The notes under the pieces are model-generated. The model had not been told where the DNA came from, ran no database searches, and saw only the letters and a program-made list of their open reading frames with translations. A DNA stretch of 55,910 nucleotides from Lachnospiraceae bacterium (lineage in GTDB: Bacteria > Bacillota > Clostridia > Lachnospirales > Lachnospiraceae): NCBI GenBank assembly GCA_009911185.1, contig QXWW01000028.1, positions 1-55,910 of the forward strand. Reading direction: 5' to 3'. Positions 1 to 8,579 of the stretch are shown here, one piece after another (within the stretch, counting starts at the first letter, position 1; every line of letters begins with the position of its first letter). Made by a program: the position numbers and the translations under genes.

Positions 1-35
1 AGTATATCTTATTAGCCACTCCCGTTACAACTTTA

Positions 36-479
36 TTATATCACTTCACTGCCACTAAATGACCATACCGGATTAAAGTTTAAGTCCAACATTTTGATTT
101 CAAGTTCGCCATAAATGATATACCCATTTTTCACCTGGTATAACCCAAAGGTACAGCCAAAACACTCAAACTCTTTATGAAGTATCAACGTTCCACCATC
201 CATACATATTCGTGATATTGAATTATTTTGCATGATAGTCAATATTCTGCCATCAAGAACAGCACAATCGCTATCATAAGAATAATAATCTCCAACTAAG
301 GCAATATCTAATTCATTATTGAATGATTCAATATGAATAGACAGTGTTTTATAGAAATCATTATGTTCATAATTTTCTGGATTCCATTCCAAATCATAAT
401 ATTTATTATCAGAAGATTGAACACTATATGTTGTGTCTATTGAAATTTTAACAGAATACAATTCATTTTTCAGATGCAA
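36..479 (-). CDS. Hypothetical protein, 147 aa
   Basis: I do not recognise this protein with certainty. It is acidic and rich in Tyr, Ile and Asp, has no signal peptide or membrane segment, and looks like a small beta-rich cytosolic protein ending in WSFSG followed by a few residues. Translation most likely starts at TTG (479-477), because a perfect AGGAGG lies 8 bases upstream on the reverse strand and no ATG fits. A plausible extended -10 promoter precedes it. The stop falls soon after the WSFSG motif, so the C-terminus may be truncated relative to longer relatives; this is only a suspicion. It stands alone, transcribed away from the Rpn nuclease gene. Confidence 0.6.
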   Translation of the reverse strand: MHLKNELYSVKISIDTTYSVQSSDNKYYDLEWNPENYEHNDFYKTLSIHIESFNNELDIALVGDYYSYDSDCAVLDGRILTIMQNNSISRICMDGGTLILHKEFECFGCTFGLYQVKNGYIIYGELEIKMLDLNFNPVWSFSGSEVI

Positions 480-510
480 TAGATGTTCCTCCTAAATTCC
501 TTCTGGTTCC

Positions 511-539
511 ATTGTAACATAACCTTAACATTGTGAAAA
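511..539 (-). promoter_or_regulatory. Predicted sigma-A promoter for the reverse-strand hypothetical gene
   Basis: On the reverse strand, TTTTCA (539-534), a 17-base spacer and TACAAT (516-511), with TG one base before the -10 (extended -10). It sits about 30 bases ahead of the TTG start. The -35 is weak; the extended -10 carries the call. Confidence 0.4.
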
Positions 540-574
540 CAATCTATTAAGAGAGAAAACAGGTTCCCCGCTTA

Positions 575-603
575 TTGTAATTTGCCAAAGGACTGTGTAT
601 AAT
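575..603 (+). promoter_or_regulatory. Predicted sigma-A promoter for the Rpn nuclease gene
   Basis: TTGTAA (575-580), a 17-base spacer and a perfect TATAAT (598-603), about 60 bases before the ATG at 666. It is the only good match in the 480-665 gap and is divergent from the promoter of the reverse-strand hypothetical gene. Confidence 0.55.
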
Positions 604-665
604 AAAACTAAAAGGTTACAAAGTTTTCCGGCAATATTTATGTTAGGAAGAAAGCAGGCAGATAA

Positions 666-1472
666 ATGGAAAACATAGAAGCAAAGCAGCTAAAATGGGA
701 AGAATTAGGCATATCCAATGATTTTCTGTTTGGAAAGGTTATGCAGAATCCGGAACTGTGCAGAGAACTGCTGCAGAGGATTCTCCCGGATCTGGAGATT
801 GACCGTATTGAGTACCCGGAACTGCAGAAAAGTATCAATGTGGATATGGATGCCCGCAGTGTCAGGCTGGATGTGTATGTAAAGGACGATAAAGAGGTTG
901 TTTATGACATAGAAATGCAGGTCAGTAATACGAAGGAACTGCCAAAGAGAAGCCGATATTATCAGGGGATGATTGATTTACAGCTTATTGACAAGGGACA
1001 GCATTATAAGAGACTGAACCGGAGTTATCTCATATTTATCTGTCCGTTTGACTTATATGGGAAAGGGCGGCATATCTATACCTTTGAAAATGTTTGCAAA
1101 GAGGATAACAGCATTTCCATGGGAGACGAGACAGTAAAGATATTTCTGAACACAGACGGAACCATGGATGATGTGAGCAGGGAATTAAAAGCATTTCTGG
1201 ATTATGTAGCAGGACAGAAGCCCAGGGATTCATTTGTAGAGAGACTGGAAGAAGCGGTGAAAGAAGCCAGGAAGAACAGAGAATGGAGGCATGAATATAT
1301 GACGTTGTTGATGAGAGACCAGGAGAATGTGGAAAAAGGTAGAGAAGAAGGTATTTTTGGTATGATATCAGCTTTAAGAGATTTGCATATACCTGACAGT
1401 ACGATATTACAAAAGTTACAGGAGAAGTTTCTGCTGACAAAAGAAGAAGCACAGAAGTATTTAAGTCGTTGA
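666..1472 (+). CDS. Rpn family recombination-promoting nuclease / PD-(D/E)XK nuclease family transposase, 268 aa
   Basis: Member of the Rpn/YhgA-like PD-(D/E)XK family, proteins once called transposases that nick DNA and promote RecA-independent recombination, often in multicopy accessory loci of gut Firmicutes. The N-terminus has the usual NDFLFGKVM stretch (residues 18-26). The putative nuclease core is intact: D69 in RLDVYV, then E83 and Q85 in DIEMQ, followed by the RSRYYQ segment (95-100). The C-terminus is helical and charged (EEAVKEARKN, EKGREEG), with the EGREEG-like tail typical of the family. The start is ATG 666 with a GCAGG-type site. Length is slightly short of the usual 290-310 aa. 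An IS256 remnant follows 50 bases downstream, which fits an accessory island. Confidence 0.88.
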   Translation: MENIEAKQLKWEELGISNDFLFGKVMQNPELCRELLQRILPDLEIDRIEYPELQKSINVDMDARSVRLDVYVKDDKEVVYDIEMQVSNTKELPKRSRYYQGMIDLQLIDKGQHYKRLNRSYLIFICPFDLYGKGRHIYTFENVCKEDNSISMGDETVKIFLNTDGTMDDVSRELKAFLDYVAGQKPRDSFVERLEEAVKEARKNREWRHEYMTLLMRDQENVEKGREEGIFGMISALRDLHIPDSTILQKLQEKFLLTKEEAQKYLSR

Positions 1473-1525
1473 TTGACATAACAGGCAGAGCATTTTGGTG
1501 TTCTGCCTGAAATAATATTAGGTAG

Positions 1526-2834
1526 TGTAAATAAGTTTGTGTTTTTGGAAATAAATGGCTCCTTTTTGGTAAGAATTAGGATATGTAAATTCTTATCGAA
1601 AAGGAGTATTTTTATGTCAGTAGCAAAAGAACAGATTCGACAGATTATTTCAGAAAACAACCTCAGCAGTGTTGCAGATGTGTATGCTTTATTAAAAGAC
1701 AGTTTCAAAGACATCCTCCAGGAACTCATGGAGGCAGAGCTGGACGCTACCCTTGGCTATGGGAAAAAACGCAAGGGGGATTTGCAGACAGACAATAAAC
1801 GTAATGGACATTCCCCCCAAAAACCTCAAGAGCCAGTATGGGGAATTCCAGATTGACGTGCCCCGGGACCGTAATGGTGAGTTTGAGCCTAAGCTCATCC
1901 CGAAATACCAGCGCGACATCTCCGGCATTGAGGAAAAGGTGATCTCCCTGTATGCACGCGGAATGAGCACAAGGGACATCCATGACCAGCTGAATGACCT
2001 GTATGGGATTGAGGTGTCGGCAGAGATGGTCAGCAAGATCACAGACAAGATCCTTCCGCAGGTCAAAGAGTGGGAGTCCCGCCCACTGAACCCGGTATAC
2101 CCATTTGTATTTATGGACTGCATCCATTACAAAGTCCGGGAGGACGAGAGGATCTTAAGCCACGCAGCTTATGTGGTCTTAGGCGTCACCATAGATGGCC
2201 ACAACATCCTAAGTATTACGGTAGGGGCGAATGAAACAAGCAGGTTCTGGCTGGGGATGCTGAACGACCTGCACAACCGGGGCGTGAAGGATGTGCTGTT
2301 CTTCTGCTTGGACGGTCTGCCCGGATTTAAGGAGGCCATACAAGCAGTATTCCCAAAAGCAGAGATACAAAGATGTGTAATCCACATGCTGCGGAACTCC
2401 TTCAAATATGTGAGTTACAAAGATTTAAAGAAGTTTGCTTCCGACTTCAAGGCAGTCTACAATGCCCCAAACGAAACATCAGCCCTCTCAGAACTGGAAA
2501 CCCTAAAGGAAACATGAGGAAAGAAATACCCTTACGCGATCAGTAACTGGGAAAACAACTGGGAAGATGTCTGTTCCTTCTTCCAGTTCCCAGATGACGT
2601 CCGCCGGATTATGTATACCACAAACATTATCGAAGGGCTGAAACGGCAATACCGGAAAGTGACTAAGACAAAGAGTGTATTCCCAAGTGACGCGTCTTTG
2701 GAAAAGATGCTGTACCTGGCAAGCCAGAACGTGGAAAAGAAATGGACGCAGAGGTACCGCAACTGGGACCAGGTTTGCATGTTATGGAGAACCATATCAT
2801 AAGTAAGCGTCAAATAAAACGAAAACTCTGTAAA
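1526..2834 (+). mobile_element. Decayed IS256-family insertion sequence
   Basis: About 1.3 kb, the expected IS256 size, holding one broken transposase gene. Candidate imperfect terminal inverted repeats are 1526-1545 (TGTAAATAAGTTTGTGTTTT) and the reverse complement of 2816-2834 (TTTACAGAGTTTTCGTTTT), matching at about 14 of 19 positions with one gap. I see no convincing target-site duplication outside them, so the ends are approximate. The element lies between the Rpn nuclease gene and carB. It is inactive by itself because of a frameshift and a nonsense codon. Confidence 0.7.
1614..2802 (+). pseudogene. IS256-family transposase, broken by a frameshift and a TGA stop
   Basis: Mutator-type DDE transposase. 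It starts at ATG 1614 behind AAGGAG (1601-1606). The reading frame changes at a run of six C followed by five A (1813-1823): removing one C would join RNGHS to PKNLKSQYGEF, the usual IS256 order. In the second frame an in-frame TGA at 2515-2517 stands where the family has Trp (before GKKYPYAI), and the same frame then continues. All three catalytic acidic residues are still readable: Asp in FMDCIHYK, Asp in FCLDGLPGF and Glu in TTNIIEGLKR. The last dozen residues also look shifted: a missing T near 2774 would restore QVLHVMENH. At least two independent lesions mean this is a true pseudogene. Confidence 0.9.
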
Positions 2835-3061
2835 ATCAATTTGTTATAAAACTATTCCAAAACACAGATTTGCCGCTTAATAATATTCAAGGATTCTTTA
2901 AACTTAAATACGTTACAAAGGGCCATATCACACGCGAAAGTGAGAAAAACTGAAAATGGAATATTAGCCCGCTGAGCTGATTTGCCTGAGCGGATTGAAA
3001 AGATAATTTCATTTAAAACTTACAAAATATGAAAAAGTTATTTTCTATCTTAAGATTTACG
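2835..3061. other. Non-coding gap between the IS256 remnant and carB
   Basis: About 230 bases, AT-rich, with no plausible ORF. A short imperfect hairpin (CCGCT at about 2970, AGCGG at about 2991) is visible but has no following T-run. I see no PyrR-type anti-anti-terminator of the kind found before some pyrimidine operons, although a covariance search would be needed to be sure. Confidence 0.4.
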
Positions 3062-3090
3062 TTGCTAGACAGACACTTTTCCAGTATAAT
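3062..3090 (+). promoter_or_regulatory. Predicted sigma-A promoter for carB
   Basis: TTGCTA (3062-3067), a 17-base spacer and perfect TATAAT (3085-3090), 51 bases ahead of the carB ATG. The gene also has AGGAGG at 3129-3134. This suggests that carB is transcribed on its own, not from a promoter inside the upstream insertion sequence. Confidence 0.65.
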
Positions 3091-3141
3091 AATTAATCAG
3101 CATAGAGTAAAAATTGGTTGTAACTAACAGGAGGAACAAAA

Positions 3142-6100
3142 ATGTCTCAGCGAAAAGATATCCATAAGGTGTTAATTATTGGTTCTGGCCCAATTATTAT
3201 TGGACAGGCTTGCGAATTTGATTATTCCGGAACACAGGCATGTAAGGCGCTGAAAAGCCTGGGGTACGAAATTGTACTGGTCAATTCTAATCCTGCCACA
3301 ATTATGACAGACCCTGAAACTGCCGACGTCACCTATATTGAACCGCTAAATGCAGAAAGAATGGAACAGATAATTGCAAAAGAGAGACCTGACGCGCTTC
3401 TGCCTAATCTTGGCGGTCAGTCCGGTCTTAATTTATGTTCCGAGCTTGCCAGGTCAGGGGTACTGGATAAATACCATGTACAAGTAATCGGCGTACAGGT
3501 AGATGCCATCGAACGGGGCGAAGACCGTATAGAATTTAAAAAGACTATGGACAACCTGGGAATAGAAATGGCACGAAGCCAGGTGGCCTACTCCGTGGAG
3601 GAAGCGCTGAAAATCGCTGATGAGCTTGGATACCCGGTAGTGCTCCGTCCGGCGTATACGATGGGCGGCGCCGGAGGCGGTCTTGTATACAATGTCGAGG
3701 AATTGAAAACAGTATGTGCAAGAGGGCTTCAGGCAAGCCTGGTAGGGCAGGTTCTGGTAGAAGAATCCATCTTAGGCTGGGAAGAACTTGAACTTGAAGT
3801 CGTGCGGGATGCCGACAACAATATGATTACCGTATGCTTCATTGAAAATATCGATCCTTTGGGGGTACATACCGGAGATTCATTCTGTTCTGCCCCGATG
3901 CTTACAATCTCAAAAGAAGTGCAGAAACGTCTGCAGGAAAAATCTTATAAAATTGTAGAATCTATTCAGGTGATTGGCGGAACCAATGTACAATGGGCAC
4001 ATGATCCCAAAACGGACCGGGATATTGTCATTGAAATTAATCCCAGGACTTCCCGTTCCTCTGCCCTTGCGTCCAAAGCAACCGGTTTTCCCATTGCTCT
4101 GGTATCAGCAATGCTTGCCACGGGACTGACGCTTTCTGATATTCCCTGTGGAAAATACGGGACATTGGATAAATATGTGCCAGACGGAGATTATGTTGTG
4201 ATCAAATTTGCCCGCTGGGCATTTGAAAAATTTAAAGGCGTAGAAGATAAGCTTGGCACCCAGATGCGGGCAGTGGGTGAAGTCATGAGTATCGGCAAGA
4301 CCTTTAAAGAAGCATTCCAAAAAGCAATCCGGAGTCTGGAAACCGGAAGGTACGGACTGGGACACGCTAAAGATTTTGACCGGCTATCCAAAGAAAAACT
4401 GCTGAAATTATTGATTACCCCTTCCAGTGAACGCTACTTTATCATTTATGAAGCCCTGAGAAAAGGCGCTTCTGTGGAAGAGATCCATGAGATTACCAAA
4501 GTAAAACATTATTTTCTAAAGCAAATGCAGGAATTGGCAGCGGAAGAAGAAAGCCTTGCCGCTGTGAGAGGACAGCTTCCTGCTGACGACGCGCTGATAA
4601 CAGCGAAAAAGCATGGATTTTCCGATAAATATTTGAGCCAGATTCTCGATGTTACGGAAGAACAGATAAGAAACCAGCGGATTTCCCTGGGACTGGAAGA
4701 AGCATGGGAGGGCGTGCATGTGAGCGGGACCAAAGAAAGCGCCTACTATTATTCCACCTATAATGCAGAAGATAAGAATCCCGTATCCAAAGGAAAACCT
4801 AAAATTATGATCCTGGGCGGCGGACCCAACAGAATTGGACAAGGCATTGAGTTTGATTACTGCTGTGTGCATGCCTCCCTTGCATTGAAGAAGCTTGGCT
4901 TTGAAACCATCATTGTCAACTGCAATCCCGAGACAGTATCTACAGATTATGATACCTCTGACAAACTTTATTTTGAACCTCTTACACTGGAAGATGTCTT
5001 AAGCATTTATAAAAAAGAGCAGCCAGTAGGCGTTATTGCGCAGTTTGGCGGTCAGACGCCCTTGAATCTGGCGGCAGACCTGGAAAAGAACGGTGTAAAA
5101 ATATTAGGTACGGCTCCGTCTGTCATTGATTTGGCTGAGGACCGTGACCTGTTTCGTGCCATGATGGAAAAACTTGAAATTCCCATGCCAGAATCCGGAA
5201 TGGCAGTCAATGTTGAAGAAGCGCTGAAGATAGCAGAAGAAATCGGTTATCCGGTTATGGTACGTCCCTCTTATGTGCTGGGCGGAAGAGGCATGGAGGT
5301 AGTGTACGACGCTGAAAGCATGGAAGGCTATATGGCTGCGGCCGTCGGCGTTACACCTGACAGGCCAATTCTCATCGACCGTTTTCTGGGTCATGCAACA
5401 GAATGTGAAGCAGACGCGATCAGCGATGGGACCCATGCATTTGTGCCCGCCGTTATGGAACATATTGAACTTGCGGGCGTACATTCCGGAGATTCTGCTT
5501 GTATTATTCCATCCAAACATATCTCAGAGGAAAATGTAGCTGTTATCAAAGAATATACCAGAAAGATTGCAGAAGAAATGCATGTCAAAGGTCTGATGAA
5601 TATGCAGTATGCCATTGAGAACGACAAAGTTTTTGTGCTTGAAGCAAATCCACGCGCTTCCCGTACAGTGCCTTTGGTATCAAAAGTATGTAATATCCGC
5701 ATGGTACCCCTGGCGATTGATATTGTAACAGCGGAACTGACAGGAAGGACGTCTCCGGTTCCGGAACTGAAAGAGCAGGACATTCCCTATTATGGCGTAA
5801 AAGAAGCCGTATTCCCCTTCAATATGTTCCAGGAAGTGGATCCTGTATTGGGACCGGAAATGCGCTCCACCGGAGAAGTGCTCGGACTTTCCGCTTCTTA
5901 TGGCGAGGCTTTTTACAAGGCGCAGGAAGCAGCGCAGTTGAAGCTTCCTCTGGAAGGTACCGTATTGATTTCTGTCAGCGACCGCGATAAGCCGGAAGTG
6001 GCAGAAGTGGCGCGGGAATTTGTAAAAGCAGGATTCCAGATCATTGCCTCGAAAAATACTTGCAGGCTGATCCGGGAAGCAGGTATTCCTGCTGATATGG

Positions 6101-6360
6101 TGTACAAGCTTCAGGAAGGAAGACCCAATATGCTGGATCTGATTACCAATGGAAAAATTGATCTGATCATAAATACCCCCGTAGGGCAGGAGCGCCATGC
6201 GGATGACAGTTACCTGAGAAAAGCCGCCATCAAGAAAAAAGTACCTTATATGACGACCATGGCGGCGGCCCAGGCAACGGTCAGCGGGATTCTTTCTATG
6301 AAAAAAAGAGGCAGCAGTGAGGTGCAGTCTTTGCAGAAATTGCATAACTCCATTAAATAA
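3142..6360 (+). CDS. carB: Carbamoyl-phosphate synthase large subunit (1072 aa)
   Basis: Makes carbamoyl phosphate from bicarbonate, two ATP and ammonia delivered by the small (glutaminase) subunit, feeding pyrimidine and arginine synthesis in the cytosol. The full-length sequence shows the duplicated ATP-grasp architecture. The first half opens with KVLIIGSGPIIIGQACEFDYSG and has MGGAGGG at about 174; the second half opens near residue 553 with KIMILGGGPNRIGQGIEFDYC and has GGRGMEVVY. Both metal-binding stretches (EINPRTSRSSALASKATG, EANPRASRTVPLVSK) are intact, and the C-terminal 140 residues form the MGS-like allosteric domain. The start is fixed by AGGAGG seven bases upstream. No carA is present upstream in this window, so the glutaminase subunit must be encoded elsewhere or before the window. 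Confidence 0.97.
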   Translation: MSQRKDIHKVLIIGSGPIIIGQACEFDYSGTQACKALKSLGYEIVLVNSNPATIMTDPETADVTYIEPLNAERMEQIIAKERPDALLPNLGGQSGLNLCSELARSGVLDKYHVQVIGVQVDAIERGEDRIEFKKTMDNLGIEMARSQVAYSVEEALKIADELGYPVVLRPAYTMGGAGGGLVYNVEELKTVCARGLQASLVGQVLVEESILGWEELELEVVRDADNNMITVCFIENIDPLGVHTGDSFCSAPMLTISKEVQKRLQEKSYKIVESIQVIGGTNVQWAHDPKTDRDIVIEINPRTSRSSALASKATGFPIALVSAMLATGLTLSDIPCGKYGTLDKYVPDGDYVVIKFARWAFEKFKGVEDKLGTQMRAVGEVMSIGKTFKEAFQKAIRSLETGRYGLGHAKDFDRLSKEKLLKLLITPSSERYFIIYEALRKGASVEEIHEITKVKHYFLKQMQELAAEEESLAAVRGQLPADDALITAKKHGFSDKYLSQILDVTEEQIRNQRISLGLEEAWEGVHVSGTKESAYYYSTYNAEDKNPVSKGKPKIMILGGGPNRIGQGIEFDYCCVHASLALKKLGFETIIVNCNPETVSTDYDTSDKLYFEPLTLEDVLSIYKKEQPVGVIAQFGGQTPLNLAADLEKNGVKILGTAPSVIDLAEDRDLFRAMMEKLEIPMPESGMAVNVEEALKIAEEIGYPVMVRPSYVLGGRGMEVVYDAESMEGYMAAAVGVTPDRPILIDRFLGHATECEADAISDGTHAFVPAVMEHIELAGVHSGDSACIIPSKHISEENVAVIKEYTRKIAEEMHVKGLMNMQYAIENDKVFVLEANPRASRTVPLVSKVCNIRMVPLAIDIVTAELTGRTSPVPELKEQDIPYYGVKEAVFPFNMFQEVDPVLGPEMRSTGEVLGLSASYGEAFYKAQEAAQLKLPLEGTVLISVSDRDKPEVAEVAREFVKAGFQIIASKNTCRLIREAGIPADMVYKLQEGRPNMLDLITNGKIDLIINTPVGQERHADDSYLRKAAIKKKVPYMTTMAAAQATVSGILSMKKRGSSEVQSLQKLHNSIK

Positions 6361-6373
6361 TGTACAAAAATGA

Positions 6374-6402
6374 TTGACGAATTGTCAAAAAAGTTGTAAA
6401 AT
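6374..6402 (+). promoter_or_regulatory. Predicted sigma-A promoter, probably for the chemotaxis receptor gene
   Basis: TTGACG (6374-6379), a 17-base spacer and TAAAAT (6397-6402). It begins 14 bases after the carB stop and lies about 256 bases ahead of the receptor ATG, so the transcript would have a long leader. Confidence 0.5.
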
Positions 6403-6658
6403 TTAATAAAGGATGTGAAAGAAAAGCACATACATTAAGAGAAGCACGTACATATACAAATAATATGTTTATTTAGTGACCTTGTTTGCATTTTTTGTCT
6501 CAGCATCAATTCAGGCAGGTATCTATTTAAATTTTAGAAGTTTCATGTATCATACTTCATTCACGCCAGATGACAGCAATGCTTTCTTGATACTGCATCC
6601 TTATTTGAAAAACAGGAAGTATTTTCAAAAAAATTAAAGGATAAGGAAGAGGGACGGT
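6403..6658 (+). other. Long untranslated leader or gap before the chemotaxis receptor
   Basis: No recognisable gene. A 53-codon frame from GTG 6476 to TAA 6635 exists but has no ribosome binding site. No sigma-28 (flagellar) type promoter was found, nor any riboswitch motif I can name. Confidence 0.35.
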
Positions 6659-8371
6659 ATGTTAAAGAAATTGAACAACATGCGAATTAAGGAACGGTTA
6701 ACAAAAGCTTTTATTATGGTTGCAGGGATACTTTCAGCCGTATCGATTGCAGGATTAATTATCACAATCGTGCTTAGCAATGCTTATTCAGACGCGCTTA
6801 CCAATTATGGTTTTGCCCAGGGAGATACGGGGAAGGCTATGGTAACTCTGGCAGATACAAGGTCTGCATTGCGCGGGGCCATTGGCTACGAAGAGCAGGA
6901 AGCTATTGACGCCATGGTTCAGCAGCATAACGAGACGAAGGCTGAATTTGAACAGGAGTTTGCAAACCTGGAACGGACTATGGTTACGGATGCAAATAAG
7001 AAAATTTATGCAGAACTGCAGCAGGAACTGAAAGATTACTGGGTAGTGGAACAGAAGATTCTTGATATGGGCGCTACCGAAGACCAGGAGAAATGTATTG
7101 AAGCCCAGGAAATAGCCATGGGCGAACTTGCTCCTATGTATGAGAGCGTTTACAGCAAATTATCGGAAGTTATGGACATTAAAGTCAGCAAAGGTAATGA
7201 ATTGTCGACGCAGCTTACCGTTGTGTGTGTCGTGCTTTCTGTTATTATCGGTGTTGTCATTGCACTGACGTTATTTTTGTCTTTCCGCATCGGTGTTGGA
7301 ATTGCGAACAGCATTGCCGTTCCTCTGAATCATTTGAAAGACCGTTTTGAAACTTTTGCAAGGGGAGATCTTTCTTCCCCCTTCCCGGAAGTTGACAGCC
7401 AGGATGAGGTTGCTGATATGGTAGCCGTGGCAAAAGAGATGGCGGAGACGTTGAACTTTATTATTGCGGATGAAGAGAATATTCTGTCGGAGATGGCAAA
7501 TGCCAACTATGCGATTGTTTCCAAAGACGGCAGCCGTTATACTGGAGACTTTGAGAACCTGTTGCTTTCCCTGAAGGAGTTAAAGAAGCAGATGGTTTCT
7601 ACCATACGGTCTATTGAGGAAGCTTCCTCCCAGGTATCTGCCGGTTCCACAAATCTTGCGGACGCTTCCCAGAGCCTCGCAGAAGGTGCCACGGAACAGG
7701 CAGGGGCTGTACAGGAGATGCAGGCTACCATTATGTCGATTACTGAGAATATTGAGACGGCGGCAGAAAATGCCGAAGAGTCTTACAAACAGGCTCAGAA
7801 ATACTCGGACGAAGCAGACCGCAGCCGTGCAGAGATGGATACCATGGTAGCCGCCATGGATCGCATTAGTGAAGCCTCACAGAAAATTGAAAATATTATT
7901 TCTGAAATTGAAGATATTGCTTCGCAGACGAACCTTTTGTCACTGAATGCTTCTATTGAGGCGGCGCGGGCAGGCGAGGCCGGACGCGGTTTTGCCGTTG
8001 TGGCAGATCAGATCCGCCAGCTTGCAGAACAGAGTTCGAAAGCAGCGGTAGAGACAAGAGAATTGATTGAAGGCACCATTCAGGAAATTTCTGAAGGTAA
8101 CAAAGCGGCAGAGCGGGCGGCTTCTGTAATTGAAACGGTCGTAGAAGGAATTGAAAAGATTGCCGCTTCCTCTAAATCTGTAAGCAGTACGGCGGCAGAT
8201 CAGGCTGTGGCCATGAAACAGGCGGAAGAGGGAGTAAATCAGATATCGGAAGTGGTACAGTCAAATTCTGCAACAGCAGAGGAGTCTTCTGCAACCAGTG
8301 AAGAATTATCTGCGCAGGCGATTTGCCTGGATGAGTTAATTGGAAAGTTTATTTTGCCTTCTGATAGCTAA
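6659..8371 (+). CDS. Methyl-accepting chemotaxis protein (570 aa)
   Basis: Transmembrane chemoreceptor that controls CheA kinase at the cell pole. Order: short cytoplasmic N-terminus, TM1 at about 17-40, a roughly 145-residue extracellular helical sensor of the four-helix-bundle type, TM2 at about 185-209, a HAMP linker ([21 protein letters not shown] onward), then the long coiled-coil signalling domain. The hairpin tip, at about 420-450, is textbook ([20 protein letters not shown], then GRGFAVVAD). There is no C-terminal CheR-binding pentapeptide; the protein ends at [10 protein letters not shown]. Start ATG 6659 follows AGGAAGAGGG. It is a single-gene unit closed by a terminator. No che or flagellar genes are nearby, so its signal partners lie elsewhere; the ligand is unknown. 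Confidence 0.93.
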   Translation: MLKKLNNMRIKERLTKAFIMVAGILSAVSIAGLIITIVLSNAYSDALTNYGFAQGDTGKAMVTLADTRSALRGAIGYEEQEAIDAMVQQHNETKAEFEQEFANLERTMVTDANKKIYAELQQELKDYWVVEQKILDMGATEDQEKCIEAQEIAMGELAPMYESVYSKLSEVMDIKVSKGNELSTQLTVVCVVLSVIIGVVIALTLFLSFRIGVGIANSIAVPLNHLKDRFETFARGDLSSPFPEVDSQDEVADMVAVAKEMAETLNFIIADEENILSEMANANYAIVSKDGSRYTGDFENLLLSLKELKKQMVSTIRSIEEASSQVSAGSTNLADASQSLAEGATEQAGAVQEMQATIMSITENIETAAENAEESYKQAQKYSDEADRSRAEMDTMVAAMDRISEASQKIENIISEIEDIASQTNLLSLNASIEAARAGEAGRGFAVVADQIRQLAEQSSKAAVETRELIEGTIQEISEGNKAAERAASVIETVVEGIEKIAASSKSVSSTAADQAVAMKQAEEGVNQISEVVQSNSATAEESSATSEELSAQAICLDELIGKFILPSDS

Positions 8372-8386
8372 TCACACGAGTAATGG

Positions 8387-8435
8387 AACTCCTATGGAAG
8401 TAATAAAAAGTGCTTTCATAGGGGTTTTTCTTTTT
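8387..8435 (+). terminator. Rho-independent terminator after the chemotaxis receptor
   Basis: A 14-bp stem (8387-8400 with 8413-8426, including G-T wobbles) with a 12-base loop is followed by a T-rich run, TTTTTCTTTTT. It lies 16 bases after the stop codon. Confidence 0.8.
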
Positions 8436-8579
8436 AGGGAAAGCCCCTGTCACAGGAAAACGTAATAATTCTTCCCTGTAGAATAAAAAGAATATGTATA
8501 CGAGAAGTGAGTTTGGAAGGGGAGGAGATGATTCTGTTGAAATGCCCAGACGCAGACAAAAAAGCAGGAGGAAACATTT

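Noticed and set aside
1036-1729. Reverse-strand frames over the Rpn gene and IS256 left end
   Set aside because: They are opposite to recognisable coding sequence, with no start signals and no family resemblance.
1813-1823. Programmed ribosomal frameshift in the IS256 transposase
   Set aside because: IS256 elements normally use a single frame, and an independent in-frame TGA further on shows that the gene is simply broken.
5680-6345. 221-codon reverse-strand frame inside carB
   Set aside because: It is antisense to a full-length, well-conserved carB, lacks a ribosome binding site and has a low-complexity, non-protein-like composition.
6476-6637. 53-codon frame from GTG before the chemotaxis receptor
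   Set aside because: There is no ribosome binding site and no recognisable domain; kept only as a remark on the leader.
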